Assembly (NCBI RefSeq): GCF_002135295.1
Contig: NZ_NEGG01000013.1
Coordinates: 1-64,000, forward strand
Length of the DNA: 64,000 bases
Reading direction: 5' to 3'
Source of the DNA: Acinetobacter sp. ANC 5054
Lineage (GTDB): Bacteria; Pseudomonadota; Gammaproteobacteria; Pseudomonadales; Moraxellaceae
Shown here: piece after piece, positions 1-8,896 of the stretch
Numbering within the stretch: the first letter of the stretch is position 1
Layout of the letters: each line of letters starts with the position of its first letter
Notes under the pieces: model-generated
What the model saw: the letters and a program-made list of their open reading frames with translations, nothing else
What the model was told of the DNA's origin: nothing
Database searches by the model: none
Translations under genes and position numbers: made by a program

Positions 1-261
1 GATAAAGGTTATCAAGGAATTTATATGATTTATCCACATAGCCTATTACCGTTAAAAGCAAAAAAACGTTGTAAACTAGATCCTGAGCTAAAAACTTATA
101 ATCAAGAAATCAATAAAAGACGAATCGGCATTGAGCATGTATTTGGCAGCTTAAAAACCTTCAAAATCCTTGCAGAGCGTTATCGAAATAGAGGAAAAAG
201 ACTGGGTTTGAGATTCAATTTAATTGCTGGGATCTATAATTTGGAACTGAGCAAAAAATGA
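1..261 (+). CDS. IS5-family transposase, C-terminal fragment
   Basis: This is the C-terminal end of a DDE transposase; the reading frame is open from base 1, giving DKGYQGIYMIYPHS before the first visible ATG at 25. The DKGYQG motif is the second catalytic Asp region of IS5-type (DDE_Tnp_4) transposases. The region RIGIEHVFGSLKTFKI followed by RYRNRGKRLGLRFNLIAG contains the third catalytic Glu and the usual C-terminal end, most like the ISL2 branch. The 5' part lies outside the window, so this may be an intact gene cut by the window border rather than a broken one. It is unrelated to the catabolic genes that follow, but shows that the island border has been visited by mobile DNA. Confidence 0.8.
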   Translation, partial: DKGYQGIYMIYPHSLLPLKAKKRCKLDPELKTYNQEINKRRIGIEHVFGSLKTFKILAERYRNRGKRLGLRFNLIAGIYNLELSKK

Positions 262-279
262 TTTATGAAAGAGGTCTAA
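1..279 (+). mobile_element. IS5-family insertion sequence, 3' end only (cut by window edge)
   Basis: The window opens inside a transposase gene whose last codons run to 261. About 18 bases after the stop lies AGAGGTCT (about 270-277), which may be the outer end of the element, followed by TAATAA. The left half is outside the window, so the terminal repeats cannot be compared and the exact boundary is a guess. Confidence 0.55.
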
Positions 280-301
280 TAATTTTAAATTTAGTTTAAT
301 A

Positions 302-318
302 GGCTTTGTTGTACAAAC
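302..318 (+). repeat. Solitary IS5/IS903-like terminal inverted repeat
   Basis: GGCTTTGTTGTACAAAC matches 15 of 17 bases with GGCTTTGTTGCACAAAG at 63369-63385, which is the end of the IS5-type remnant at the right edge. GGCTTTGTTG is a usual terminal sequence of the IS903 branch of IS5. No transposase of that kind follows here, so this is probably a leftover end. Confidence 0.4.
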
Positions 319-363
319 CTAGCATAGACAACTAATTCAGCAATATACTTTCAAATTGAATAA

Positions 364-951
364 TTAAATACTTACAACCAACTCAATATAACTTTTGATT
401 AATGTGTCTTTCTGTTTTGTCGAAAGCGTATTGTGACTAGAATTTAAATATAATGCAGCACCATACGTTATGCTCCAAATATAAGAAAAATAGTCACTCA
501 CTGATAGTAGGCTTTTTCGCAATTTTAGATGTGTCATTGCAATGCGTCGAATTGCCAAAATCCTTTTTTCACGTATTACATATAGCTCTTGAAACAAGGC
601 TTTCAGATTTCTTTCTGTATTGGTAATTTTTTCTTCCAATTGGTGGAATTTAATTGTACGCAGGGCATCATCCAAATGAAATTTCATATATTTAGACAAA
701 TAGTTATGCATATCCCCATCATGTTGCATGGATATTTCAAGCAACCTTTTTTCATTTTTTATTAATATTTCAAGATATAACTGGTTTTTGCTTTTAATGT
801 ATTTATAGACAGTGCCTTTTGCCATACTCACTTGTTTGGCAAGGTCTGAAATCACAAGTTCGTGCTCATTATCAATGATGATTTGTTCTGCTACCTCTAA
901 AATATGATGAATATTGGTCAAGTGTTTTTGCTGTTTATCTAAATTCATCAT
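364..951 (-). CDS. TetR/AcrR-family transcriptional regulator
   Basis: A probable ligand-responsive DNA-binding repressor of about 195 residues, the usual TetR size. The N-terminal helix-turn-helix covers roughly residues 13-62, with the recognition helix segment MAKGTVYKYIKSKNQLY typical of the family; the rest is a variable helical ligand domain that I cannot assign to a substrate. The frame extends upstream to a TTG at 990, but the ATG pair at 951/948 fits the family start better; no strong ribosome binding site is visible for either. It lies downstream of the porin gene on the same strand (147 bases away) at the end of the cyclohexanecarboxylate operon, so it may control the porin or the operon, but the shared 17-bp operator of the island is more likely bound by the IclR protein. 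Confidence 0.85.
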   Translation of the reverse strand: MMNLDKQQKHLTNIHHILEVAEQIIIDNEHELVISDLAKQVSMAKGTVYKYIKSKNQLYLEILIKNEKRLLEISMQHDGDMHNYLSKYMKFHLDDALRTIKFHQLEEKITNTERNLKALFQELYVIREKRILAIRRIAMTHLKLRKSLLSVSDYFSYIWSITYGAALYLNSSHNTLSTKQKDTLIKSYIELVVSI

Positions 952-1098
952 GAATAAACCACAATATTTATATAGGATTTTTTTCAGCAATTATATGTTT
1001 CAAACTCATTGATATATCCACCCTGCCATAAACCAGATATAAGCCTCAAACTTATAAGATTTATAGCAAGATGGATCATTTAATGAATAAAAGACCTA

Positions 1099-2442
1099 TT
1101 AGAAATCATAAATTGCTGTGAAGTTAAGTCGGTTATCGATACCTGTTTTATCGTTGAAGGTTTTTCGCTCACCGTACATATATTCCAGACCAAAATTGAC
1201 TGGTTTCACTGGGTTGTAGAATAAGTTAATCCAACCTTCTTTTAACTCAGCATTTTGAGTTTCATCATTATGTACAAGACGAGAGAATGCATTGTTATCA
1301 TCTGCTTTCATATAGCCAAAACCTAAAGTTGAACGGATTTTAGGTGTGAGTTTTTGCGTTAAACCCACTGTAATGGCATCAAATTGATTGGCACGCATTT
1401 TATTATTATCATCAAACACATATGCCATGTTTGACCAAAGTAGATTTTTGGTATCGCCTTTTATGTGGTTATAGTCAACACGAACAAGGGTATTTTCTGT
1501 AGCTTGATATTTACCACCTAGCCCAACACCCCATGCCAAGAAATCATCACTTCCTGCATGGTTTGTCGCTTTTTGCGTGACAAAAGTACGTCCTGAAACG
1601 GCTGAACCATTATCAAACTTATAATTGATACGCCCCGTCGCTGATGGCAGTTTTAATTTTGCATCTGGGTCTGTTGTAAAATTCTGAGTACCTGTACGAG
1701 TTACCGTTTCGGCTTTAGAGTCTTCCAAACTAAATGCCAAATTCACATTTGGATTTACGGGAACCGAATATTTAATTTGTGGTACACGGGTCAGTGAGCC
1801 ACCCACAGAAAGTGATGCATCCACCGTTTCAGGATAATATTCAACAGCGTTAAAGTTTGACCAAGTTTGACCCAATAACCATTGATCATAAGTCATATAA
1901 GCATGACGTATACGGAAAGTATCGCGACCCGCGCCACCGAAAAAATCCATTTCCACTTTACCGCCAACAGCATGATCACCCAGCTGTGGTGTTTTAAAAT
2001 TAAAGCCGAAACGCGTGGCATTTAATGTACTTTGGAATTTATCTGAATTTTTACGCTCCTCAGCAGTGCCCTCTAACGGTACGCCGCTAATGAGGTTATA
2101 CATAGTGCTTGGACCTTTCATTTGATAACTCATGTCAGCACGTACATTGCCATATAGTTCAAATTCAGCACCACCTTTTGTCGTATGTTGTAGTACAGGT
2201 GACGGCGCCTTTTGTGGTGTGACACTTTCAACCACTACAGGTGCAGTTGCTATTTTCTGCTCATTTAACTTTTGATCATAAACTTTTTGCTGTTGCTGTA
2301 CTAACTCTTGCAAGGCTTGAACCTGTTGCTGCAATTGATCAACTTGCTGTTGCAAACTCAACTCTGCATGTGTCATTGATGTCAAAACCAACATTGACAA
2401 AGTGAGTGTGCTTTTAGCAAAAAACTGTACATTTTTTTTCAT
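1099..2442 (-). CDS. DcaP-like trimeric outer-membrane porin
   Basis: An outer-membrane channel of the DcaP family, known in Acinetobacter for dicarboxylic acid uptake. The mature N-terminus is a glutamine-rich coiled coil (about residues 28-65, QQQVDQLQQQVQALQ and following) as in DcaP, followed by a beta-barrel ending in the aromatic-terminated strand LNFTAIYDF. A signal peptide MKKNVQFFAKSTLTLSMLVL ends near THA. I chose ATG 2442, with AAGGA eight bases upstream, over the TTG at 2466. It follows aliA in the same direction and is probably the last gene of the badHI-aliBA operon, where it could admit cyclohexanecarboxylate or a related acid. Substrate is inferred from context. Confidence 0.88.
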   Translation of the reverse strand: MKKNVQFFAKSTLTLSMLVLTSMTHAELSLQQQVDQLQQQVQALQELVQQQQKVYDQKLNEQKIATAPVVVESVTPQKAPSPVLQHTTKGGAEFELYGNVRADMSYQMKGPSTMYNLISGVPLEGTAEERKNSDKFQSTLNATRFGFNFKTPQLGDHAVGGKVEMDFFGGAGRDTFRIRHAYMTYDQWLLGQTWSNFNAVEYYPETVDASLSVGGSLTRVPQIKYSVPVNPNVNLAFSLEDSKAETVTRTGTQNFTTDPDAKLKLPSATGRINYKFDNGSAVSGRTFVTQKATNHAGSDDFLAWGVGLGGKYQATENTLVRVDYNHIKGDTKNLLWSNMAYVFDDNNKMRANQFDAITVGLTQKLTPKIRSTLGFGYMKADDNNAFSRLVHNDETQNAELKEGWINLFYNPVKPVNFGLEYMYGERKTFNDKTGIDNRLNFTAIYDF

Positions 2443-2497
2443 GGTAAAAATCCTTTTCTTCCCCAAATGATTTATTTCAGATATCCACGTTTTTCAG

Positions 2498-2555
2498 ACC
2501 GAACAAAGCTATCGATAAACTCATTACAATTATTTATCGAATGGCAATGTTCGGT
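2498..2555. repeat. Nested inverted repeat between aliA and the porin gene
   Basis: Outer arms ACCGAACA (2498-2505) and TGTTCGGT (2548-2555) and inner arms TCGATAAA (2512-2519) and TTTATCGA (2533-2540) can form one long hairpin. A T-run follows on the + strand, opposite to the direction of the genes, so on the coding strand it is more likely an RNA-processing or stability hairpin than a terminator. Confidence 0.5.
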
Positions 2556-2578
2556 TTTTTAATACATCTTTTTAAGTA

Positions 2579-4216
2579 TTAATTCGCCAATAATTCACGA
2601 ATTTTGAATTTTTGAATTTTGCCTGATGGCGTCATTGGAAGCTCATCCCAAACTTCTAAGCGCTCTGGTAAATACTGATTGGCCAATTGGTGCGTCTTCA
2701 AAAATTCCAACAGTGATGGCAATGTCAGCTCATGCTCTGGATTTTTCAATTTCACAACTGCACATGCTTTTTCACCCATGCGTTCATCTGGATATGGAAC
2801 CAAGGCAACAGTTGCGATCTCAGGATGTAAATAAATTAATGATTCCACTTCAGCGACTGGGATATTCTCCCCACCACGGATAATGACGTCTTTTTTACGA
2901 CCTGCAATGCGGATATAACCTTGCTCATCCTGATAGGCAATATCACCAGTATCAAACCAATCCTCAGCATCGGTTTCATTCAAATGAGGACGTTTTAAAT
3001 ATCCGCCAAAATTTGAACAGCAACGAATCATCAGTGTGCCAGATTGCATAGGTGCAAGTGTTTCACCGTCATCACCAACAATTTTCACTTCAACTCCGGG
3101 CAATGGCAGACCATCGGTATTGAATGAGCGTTCGTCATCATCTTCTGGACAGGTCATGGTCACAGCACCGCACTCAGTCATCCCCCAAGCTGATATAACT
3201 TTAACCCCCATGTTTTGACGCGCTTTTTGCACCAAAGTACTTGGAATTGGCGCTCCAGCACATAAAAATAATTTCAAGCTATCGAGTGATTGATGCGATT
3301 CCATTACCGCTTCAGAAAGATCATTTAGAAATGGCGTAGAAGCCATGGTAAATGTCGCTTGGTGCTTATGAATCAAATCAATCGCAACATTGACATCCCA
3401 AACATCCAAGAGCACGGCTTTTGCTTTCAGCAGTACAGGCATAATTAAGCCATACATAAAGCCAGTCTGATGAGCCATTGGCGAACCCATTAAGATCACA
3501 TCATCTTTATCTAAATGCAGACGTTTCGCATAAGGTACAATGTTGGAAAATAAAGTATTTGCCGTATGCATTACGCCTTTAGGTTCACCCGTTGTACCTG
3601 AGGTAAAGATTAATTGAGCAATATCATCTGCTGTAATCGTGACATCATTCAGTGTATTGAGAATTTGCGGATCTTTGTCTAAACCATGATTGAGCAGTAG
3701 TTTGTCAAAGCTGTTTTCACCTTCTCCACCAATGATAACAACATGCTCAAGGCTTGGTATATTACTTTGTAGCTGATTGGCTAATTTTTCATAATCAAAT
3801 TTACGGAAAATTTTAGGCACAATAAACACTTTACTTTCTGAATGTTTCAACATAAATGAAAGTTCGCGCTCTCTGAAAATTGGCATCAGTGGATTCAGTA
3901 CAGCACCAATACGTCGGCAAGCAATATACAGCAGTGTAAATTCCCACCAGTTTGGCAATTGGCAAGAAACGATATCTTGCTTTTGCACACCTAGTCGCTT
4001 TAAACCCAAAGCAATACGATTGACTGTATGCAGCATTTCCCGATAAGTAAAGCTGGTTTCAGACTGATTTTCCGTTTTATAGCTCACCAAACCAATTTTA
4101 TCTGGATGCTGGTGTACTGCTTCATTTAATGATTGCAAGATGGTTCTATTTAACCAATAACCTGCTTGAATCATTTTTTCCCTGCGAGGGGGTAAAAGAA
4201 CCGCATCGAAATCCAT
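2579..4216 (-). CDS. aliA: Acyl-CoA ligase, probable cyclohexanecarboxylate-CoA ligase
   Basis: An ANL-superfamily AMP-forming ligase (545 residues) that would activate a free carboxylic acid with ATP and CoA. The phosphate-binding motif IFTSGTTGEPKG is at about residues 203-214, the WFDTGDIA and GRKKDVIIRGGENI hinge motifs follow, and the C-terminal catalytic lysine is in PSGKIQK (about 533). The start at 4216 has GGAG about nine bases upstream. The closest family by eye is the cyclohexanecarboxylate-CoA ligase/dihydroxybenzoate-AMP ligase group. Its place after aliB, badI and badH, in one direction, indicates it makes cyclohexanecarboxyl-CoA, the first step of the pathway. Substrate specificity is inferred from these neighbours. 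Confidence 0.85.
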   Translation of the reverse strand: MDFDAVLLPPRREKMIQAGYWLNRTILQSLNEAVHQHPDKIGLVSYKTENQSETSFTYREMLHTVNRIALGLKRLGVQKQDIVSCQLPNWWEFTLLYIACRRIGAVLNPLMPIFRERELSFMLKHSESKVFIVPKIFRKFDYEKLANQLQSNIPSLEHVVIIGGEGENSFDKLLLNHGLDKDPQILNTLNDVTITADDIAQLIFTSGTTGEPKGVMHTANTLFSNIVPYAKRLHLDKDDVILMGSPMAHQTGFMYGLIMPVLLKAKAVLLDVWDVNVAIDLIHKHQATFTMASTPFLNDLSEAVMESHQSLDSLKLFLCAGAPIPSTLVQKARQNMGVKVISAWGMTECGAVTMTCPEDDDERSFNTDGLPLPGVEVKIVGDDGETLAPMQSGTLMIRCCSNFGGYLKRPHLNETDAEDWFDTGDIAYQDEQGYIRIAGRKKDVIIRGGENIPVAEVESLIYLHPEIATVALVPYPDERMGEKACAVVKLKNPEHELTLPSLLEFLKTHQLANQYLPERLEVWDELPMTPSGKIQKFKIRELLAN

Positions 4217-4359
4217 TCCGTAACTCCAATTTATAATTATCCAACCGTTTTACTTTAAACTATTTAACTGCAAGCTTTATGACAGCCTTTTTCTTTCAAA
4301 CGTTGTCTATTAGCCAAAATAAACTTAGCTAATAGACATGTAACGCCTTTTGCTCTGCT

Positions 4360-5517
4360 TTATGCAGGAACAGCCTTACGACCTGCTTTATGTCGCGCAA
4401 TAATGGTTTTCATAATTTGTGCAGTACCATCGCCAATTTGGAAACCGAGTACATCTCGCATACGTTGTTCCATTACACCGCGGTCATAACCTGCATGACC
4501 AAAGGTCAATAAGCATTGATGCACAACATCATACGCTAATTTTGGTCCCCACCATTTACACATCCCTGCTTCTACAGTATGTGGTAAGTGGTTGTCTTTC
4601 AACCATAAAGTTTGCAGACAAAGTAAACGTGCTGCTTCAACTTGGGTTTCATAGTCTGCCAATGGGTGAGAAACACCTTGGAACGCTGTTAAAGGTTTAC
4701 CAAAAGCCTCACGCTGTGCCGCATATTCCCAAGCCTCGTCCAATGACACACGTGCGACTGCGAGTACTTGCAAACCAATCAATGCACGGGAAAAGTCAAA
4801 GCCTTGCATCACTTGAACGAAGCCCTTATTTTCCTCACCTAAACGGTGATTGACTGGTACACGTACGTTGTCAAAGAATATAGAACCTCGTCCAATGGCA
4901 CGCTGCCCATGACAGTCAAAACGTGTTGTTGTAATACCTGGTAAATCCATAGGCACTAAAACTGCGGTTACTCCATGTGCACCAGATTCAATCGTACCAG
5001 TACGACCAAAGATGACTGATGCATCAGCCTGATCAGCCGCCGAAATGGAGGTCTTTTCCCCATTTAATACGTATTCATCGCCATCACGTTCTATTTTTAA
5101 ACGCAGATTTCCTGCATCTGAACCGCCACGAGGCTCTGTCAATCCAATGGCAAAAATAGCTTCGCCCGCAGTCAATTTACGTAGCCAAGGCTCAACTACT
5201 TCAGGATCGCCATGTTCCGCCAAGATTTGACCATTTAAGGAAGCAAGCAAATTGATGTATGAAAAACTTAAATCTGCTTTGGCAACGGCTTCATGAATGA
5301 TACCTGCCGCCAAACGTCCCATGCCTTGACCACCATATTGCTCTGGTAGCTCTGGAGCAATAAAACCCATTTCACCCATTTTTTTGACCAAATCACGATC
5401 AAAAATTCGGCTTTGATCACGCTCTAAAAAACCCGGTGCAATATATTTTTGCGCAAATTTTTCAGCAGTTTCGGCTAAGAATTCTAAATCTTCAGTGATG
5501 TAAGGATTTTTACTCAT
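4360..5517 (-). CDS. aliB: Acyl-CoA dehydrogenase, probable cyclohexanecarboxyl-CoA dehydrogenase
   Basis: An FAD-dependent acyl-CoA dehydrogenase of 385 residues that would introduce the 1,2 double bond into cyclohexanecarboxyl-CoA and pass electrons to ETF. The TEPRGGSDAGN segment of the FAD/substrate domain and the C-terminal helical domain are intact. At the place where most family members have the catalytic Glu (YEGT), this protein has GDGTAQIM, with Asp at about 363. The start at 5517 has a near-perfect GGAGGAA six bases upstream. Only 13 bases separate it from badI, so they are co-transcribed. The alternative is another branched or cyclic acyl-CoA substrate, but badH and badI next to it support the assignment. 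Confidence 0.85.
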   Translation of the reverse strand: MSKNPYITEDLEFLAETAEKFAQKYIAPGFLERDQSRIFDRDLVKKMGEMGFIAPELPEQYGGQGMGRLAAGIIHEAVAKADLSFSYINLLASLNGQILAEHGDPEVVEPWLRKLTAGEAIFAIGLTEPRGGSDAGNLRLKIERDGDEYVLNGEKTSISAADQADASVIFGRTGTIESGAHGVTAVLVPMDLPGITTTRFDCHGQRAIGRGSIFFDNVRVPVNHRLGEENKGFVQVMQGFDFSRALIGLQVLAVARVSLDEAWEYAAQREAFGKPLTAFQGVSHPLADYETQVEAARLLCLQTLWLKDNHLPHTVEAGMCKWWGPKLAYDVVHQCLLTFGHAGYDRGVMEQRMRDVLGFQIGDGTAQIMKTIIARHKAGRKAVPA

Positions 5518-5530
5518 GGCGTATTCCTCC

Positions 5531-6313
5531 TTATTTAAAGAATTTACGGAATTCAGGTTTACGTTTTTCTTTCAACGCATTCACACCTTCACGCGATTCT
5601 TCTGTGTCGTAATACAATTTCAATGCATACATGCCCATGCCAGCAATACCCGCTTGATGTGCGGTATCCATGTTGAAGCTACGTTTAGCAATAGCAATAG
5701 CAGTCGGACTACGTTCACAAATTTCTTCTGCCCATGCTTGCACTTCTGCATCTAACTGATCTGCTGGTACACATTTGTTAGCTAGGCCAATATCAACAGC
5801 CTCTTGGCCTTTATAGCGGCGACATAAATACCAAATTTCACGCGCTTTCTTTTCACCCACAACACGTGCTAAATAAGCCGTACCAAAGCCCGGATCGACA
5901 GAACCCATTTTTGGACCAACTTGACCAAAAGTTGCATTTTCAGAACAAATGGTTAAATCACAAATCGTCGCTAAAACGTTACCACCACCGATTGCATAAC
6001 CTTGTACGCGTGCAATGACTGGTTTAGGTACATCACGAATCGCCGTATGTAGTTCTTCCATTGGCAAACCAATCGTGCCACGACCATCATAATTACCATC
6101 ATGTGCAGATTGATCTCCGCCTGTACAGAATGCTTTTTCACCTGCACCTGTCAGAACAATTGCACCAATTTGACGGTCATAGCCTGCTTTGTTTAGTGCA
6201 CGGATAATTTCATCACAGGTTTGTCCACGAAAAGCATTCATTTTTTCTGGGCGGTTGATTGTGATCCATGCAACACCATTTTTTACTTCGTATAAAATAT
6301 CTTCAAAATTCAT
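5531..6313 (-). CDS. badI: 2-Ketocyclohexanecarboxyl-CoA hydrolase (ring-cleaving crotonase)
   Basis: A crotonase-superfamily enzyme of 260 residues that opens the ring of 2-ketocyclohexane-1-carboxyl-CoA by hydrolysis to give pimeloyl-CoA. I recognise it from near-continuous similarity to BadI of R. palustris, including AFCTGGDQSAHDGNYDGRGT, the oxyanion-hole glycine motif QGYAIGGGNVLATICDL, and the ending KEKRKPEFRK. It also resembles MenB (naphthoate synthase), its sister family, but the BadI-like stretches are very strong. The frame runs up to 6397, but ATG 6313 has AGGAAAAG nine bases upstream and gives the family length. It lies between badH and aliB in the operon. Confidence 0.93.
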   Translation of the reverse strand: MNFEDILYEVKNGVAWITINRPEKMNAFRGQTCDEIIRALNKAGYDRQIGAIVLTGAGEKAFCTGGDQSAHDGNYDGRGTIGLPMEELHTAIRDVPKPVIARVQGYAIGGGNVLATICDLTICSENATFGQVGPKMGSVDPGFGTAYLARVVGEKKAREIWYLCRRYKGQEAVDIGLANKCVPADQLDAEVQAWAEEICERSPTAIAIAKRSFNMDTAHQAGIAGMGMYALKLYYDTEESREGVNALKEKRKPEFRKFFK

Positions 6314-6407
6314 GATCTTTTCCTTTCCTTGAAAACTACATTTAACTTTTACTGCATATTTTTGAGCGACTGAGAATGTTCTTCTTCCATCGTCCACAAC
6401 AACTCAC

Positions 6408-7175
6408 TTAACCATTCATGGTTAAACCGCCTGAAACGCTGAGTACTTGTCCCGTAATAAAGCTGGCATCATCACTTAAGAAAAATGCAATAGATGAAGC
6501 AAGATCATCTGGTTGACCTAAACGACCAAGCGGGATAGCACGAGTAAATGCTTCGCGAAGTTTTTCAGGGTTTGATGCACCTTCCGTAACACCTGCTAAA
6601 AGCGCGGTATCCGTTGGGCCTGGGCAAATTACATTTACAGTAATATTGTTGCGTGAATGCTCACGTGCTAGCGTTTTTGAAAATGCAAGTAGTCCGCCCT
6701 TACACGCTGCATAGACTGCTTCGCCAGATGAACCTACACGTGCTGCATCCGATGCGATATTGACGATACGCCCTTGGTTGCGTTCAACCATCCCTTTAAG
6801 CACTGCATGGTGCATATTCAACATGCCAACCAAGTTAATTTGGATCAGTTTTTCCCATTCTTCTGGTACTGATTTAATAAATGGCTTAAAGATATCCCAA
6901 CCTGCATTGTTCACAAGACCATCGATTGGACCTAGCTCAGCTTCTGTTTTCTCAATCGCCTGATCGACGACTTGTTTATTGGTAATGTCGCACTGCACTG
7001 CAAATGCTTTACCACCCGCGTTTTGGATCTCTGTAACTAGTTTCTGTGCAGTGTCCATATTCATATCAAACACAGCGACTTTTGCGCCTTCTTGCGCTAA
7101 GCGTTTACAAGTCGCACTGCCGATACCACCAGCACCACCAGTTACAATAATGACTTTATCCTTTAGGCCTTTCAT
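6408..7175 (-). CDS. badH: 2-Hydroxycyclohexanecarboxyl-CoA dehydrogenase (SDR)
   Basis: A short-chain dehydrogenase of 255 residues that oxidises 2-hydroxycyclohexanecarboxyl-CoA to the 2-keto compound with NAD. The cofactor motif TGGAGGIG is near residue 12, NNAGWDIFKPF is in the middle, and the catalytic Ser/Tyr/Lys appear in NIASDAARVGSSGEAVYAACK split over that segment. The wording NNAGWDIFKPF and the C-terminal FITGQVLSVSGGLTMNG match BadH of R. palustris closely. The start at 7175 has AAGGA eight bases upstream. It is the first gene of the operon badH-badI-aliB-aliA-porin, and the two operator palindromes at 7273 and 7476 lie upstream. Confidence 0.93.
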   Translation of the reverse strand: MKGLKDKVIIVTGGAGGIGSATCKRLAQEGAKVAVFDMNMDTAQKLVTEIQNAGGKAFAVQCDITNKQVVDQAIEKTEAELGPIDGLVNNAGWDIFKPFIKSVPEEWEKLIQINLVGMLNMHHAVLKGMVERNQGRIVNIASDAARVGSSGEAVYAACKGGLLAFSKTLAREHSRNNITVNVICPGPTDTALLAGVTEGASNPEKLREAFTRAIPLGRLGQPDDLASSIAFFLSDDASFITGQVLSVSGGLTMNG

Positions 7176-7272
7176 ACCAGTATCCTTTCTTGTGTTATTC
7201 AGAACTATGATTTTCTAATCGATATATCCAACATAGACAAAAAGGAAATTAATTTCAATTATCCATTAACAT

Positions 7273-7289
7273 ATTTCGCTATACGAAAT
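7273..7289. promoter_or_regulatory. Putative IclR operator, site 1 (badH promoter)
   Basis: ATTTCG-CTATA-CGAAAT is a perfect 6-bp inverted repeat with a 5-bp spacer, 98 bases upstream of badH. It is the best copy of a motif that occurs six times, only at promoters of this island. Confidence 0.7.
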
Positions 7290-7475
7290 TAAAATAAATT
7301 TCTTTTTAACCAGATATCTCATTGTTATATATAGATATAGCTTAATTATTTACCATATATTTGCAATATTTTGTTACACATTTTGATGTAATATAAACAC
7401 TTATAGCTAAAAATTGGAGAAAATCCTCTATTTCACAGTAATCAAAATCATAAATTAGCTTTTAATTACTTATGT

Positions 7476-7492
7476 ATTTCGTATAGTGAAAT
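7476..7492. promoter_or_regulatory. Putative IclR operator, site 2 (badH/gcdH region)
   Basis: ATTTCG-TATAG-TGAAAT has one mismatch between the half sites; the symmetry extends two bases further on each side (GT...AC). It is 203 bases from site 1, about 300 bases upstream of badH. Confidence 0.6.
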
Positions 7493-7550
7493 ACATTTAT
7501 TCCAATTAAAAAATATTAATTTTCTGCTTTATCCATTTTCATCAAGCATA

Positions 7551-7585
7551 AAAAAAGGCACTACAATACATGTAATGCCTTTTTT
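7551..7585 (-). terminator. Rho-independent terminator after gcdH
   Basis: AAAAAAGGCA and TGCCTTTTTT form the arms with TACA/TGTA inside; T-runs on both strands allow bidirectional use. It ends the acyl-CoA dehydrogenase-gcdH unit. Confidence 0.8.
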
Positions 7586-7675
7586 AAATTTTATATTTTT
7601 TAAAATTGCGTTTACTTCTCCACTGTCCAACTAACAATGGAGAACCAAGAACGCTTTTGACTTAAAAAGGACTGA

Positions 7676-8872
7676 TCAATTGCAAAATGCTGCAATGCCT
7701 GTTTGTGCTCGACCAAGAATCAGTGCATGTACATCATGGGTGCCTTCATAGGTATTCACTACCTCTAGATTCACCAGATGTCGTGCCACACCAAATTCAT
7801 CTGATATACCATTACCACCCAACATGTCACGTGCAACTCGGGCAATATCCAGTGCCTTACCACAGTTATTTCGCTTAATCAGTGAAGTTCCCTCGACCGA
7901 AGCTATGCCTTCGTCTTTCATACGACCAAAGCGCAGTGCAGCCTGTAGACCTAGTGCAATTTCAGTTTGCATATCGGCCAGTTTCTTCTGAACCAACTGA
8001 TTCGCTGCCAATGGACGTCCAAACTGTTTTCGGTCCATTGTGTATTGATGGGCTGTATGCCAACAGAACTCAGCTGCCCCCATTGCTCCCCATGCAATGC
8101 CATAACGGGCACTGTTCAAGCAAGTAAATGGACCGCGTAAGCCTCGTATTTCTGGGAAGGCATTTTCTTCTGGGACAAAAACATTATTCATAACGATTTC
8201 ACCAGTGATAGAAGCACGCAGCCCAACTTTACCATGTATCGCTGGCGCGGATAGCCCTTCCCATCCTTTTTCTAAAATGAAACCTCGGATGTCACCAACA
8301 TTGCCTTCTTGCGAAACTTCTTTGGCCCAAACGACAAATACATCCGCAATGGGGCTGTTGGTAATCCACATTTTGGCGCCTGTTAAACGATAGCCACCAT
8401 CTACTTTTTTCGCACGTGTAATCATACTGCCCGGGTCTGAACCATGGTCTGGTTCGGTTAGACCAAAGCAGCCGATGTATTCGCCAGTTGCCAATTTTGG
8501 CAGGTACTTTTGCTTTTGTTCTTCAGAGCCAAATTCGTTAATCGGCACCATCACAAGTGAACTTTGCACACTCGCCATTGAACGATAGCCCGAGTCTACA
8601 TATTCAATTTCACGTGCCACCAAACCATAGCTCACATAATTTAAACCCGCTCCACCATACTGTTCTGGAATCGTTGGACCAAGTAGACCCAGTTCACCCA
8701 TTTCACGGAAAATTGAAGCATCGGTTTGTTCATGACGGAACTGTTCCAACACACGCGGCTGTAAACGGTCTTGGCAGTAAGCATGCGCAGTGTCTCGAAT
8801 CATGCGCTCTTCTTCAGTCAGTTGCAGTTCCAATAAAAACGGATCTTTCCAGTTGAATTTAGTCGGTTTCAT
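7676..8872 (-). CDS. gcdH: Glutaryl-CoA dehydrogenase
   Basis: A decarboxylating acyl-CoA dehydrogenase of 398 residues that converts glutaryl-CoA to crotonyl-CoA and CO2. GcdH-specific stretches are clear: [20 protein letters not shown] at the N-terminus, [33 protein letters not shown], and [17 protein letters not shown] with the catalytic Glu at about 376. The start at 8872 has AAGGA upstream. It lies 24 bases after the acyl-CoA dehydrogenase gene and shares its promoter. In the cyclohexanecarboxylate pathway it handles glutaryl-CoA, the product after one beta-oxidation round of pimeloyl-CoA; it could equally serve lysine or dicarboxylate breakdown. Confidence 0.95.
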   Translation of the reverse strand: MKPTKFNWKDPFLLELQLTEEERMIRDTAHAYCQDRLQPRVLEQFRHEQTDASIFREMGELGLLGPTIPEQYGGAGLNYVSYGLVAREIEYVDSGYRSMASVQSSLVMVPINEFGSEEQKQKYLPKLATGEYIGCFGLTEPDHGSDPGSMITRAKKVDGGYRLTGAKMWITNSPIADVFVVWAKEVSQEGNVGDIRGFILEKGWEGLSAPAIHGKVGLRASITGEIVMNNVFVPEENAFPEIRGLRGPFTCLNSARYGIAWGAMGAAEFCWHTAHQYTMDRKQFGRPLAANQLVQKKLADMQTEIALGLQAALRFGRMKDEGIASVEGTSLIKRNNCGKALDIARVARDMLGGNGISDEFGVARHLVNLEVVNTYEGTHDVHALILGRAQTGIAAFCN

Positions 8873-8896
8873 TTTGTTTTTCCTTCATTTATTGTG

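Larger units (their letters stand above)
7176..7675. other. 500-base control region between badH and gcdH
   Basis: No gene is visible here. It holds two copies of the island's 17-bp palindrome (7273-7289, 7476-7492), a candidate minus-strand promoter for badH (TTGAAA, 17 bases, TATGTT, roughly 7215-7255) and the terminator of gcdH (7551-7585). The first palindrome lies upstream of the candidate -35 box, which would suit an activator. Confidence 0.6.
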
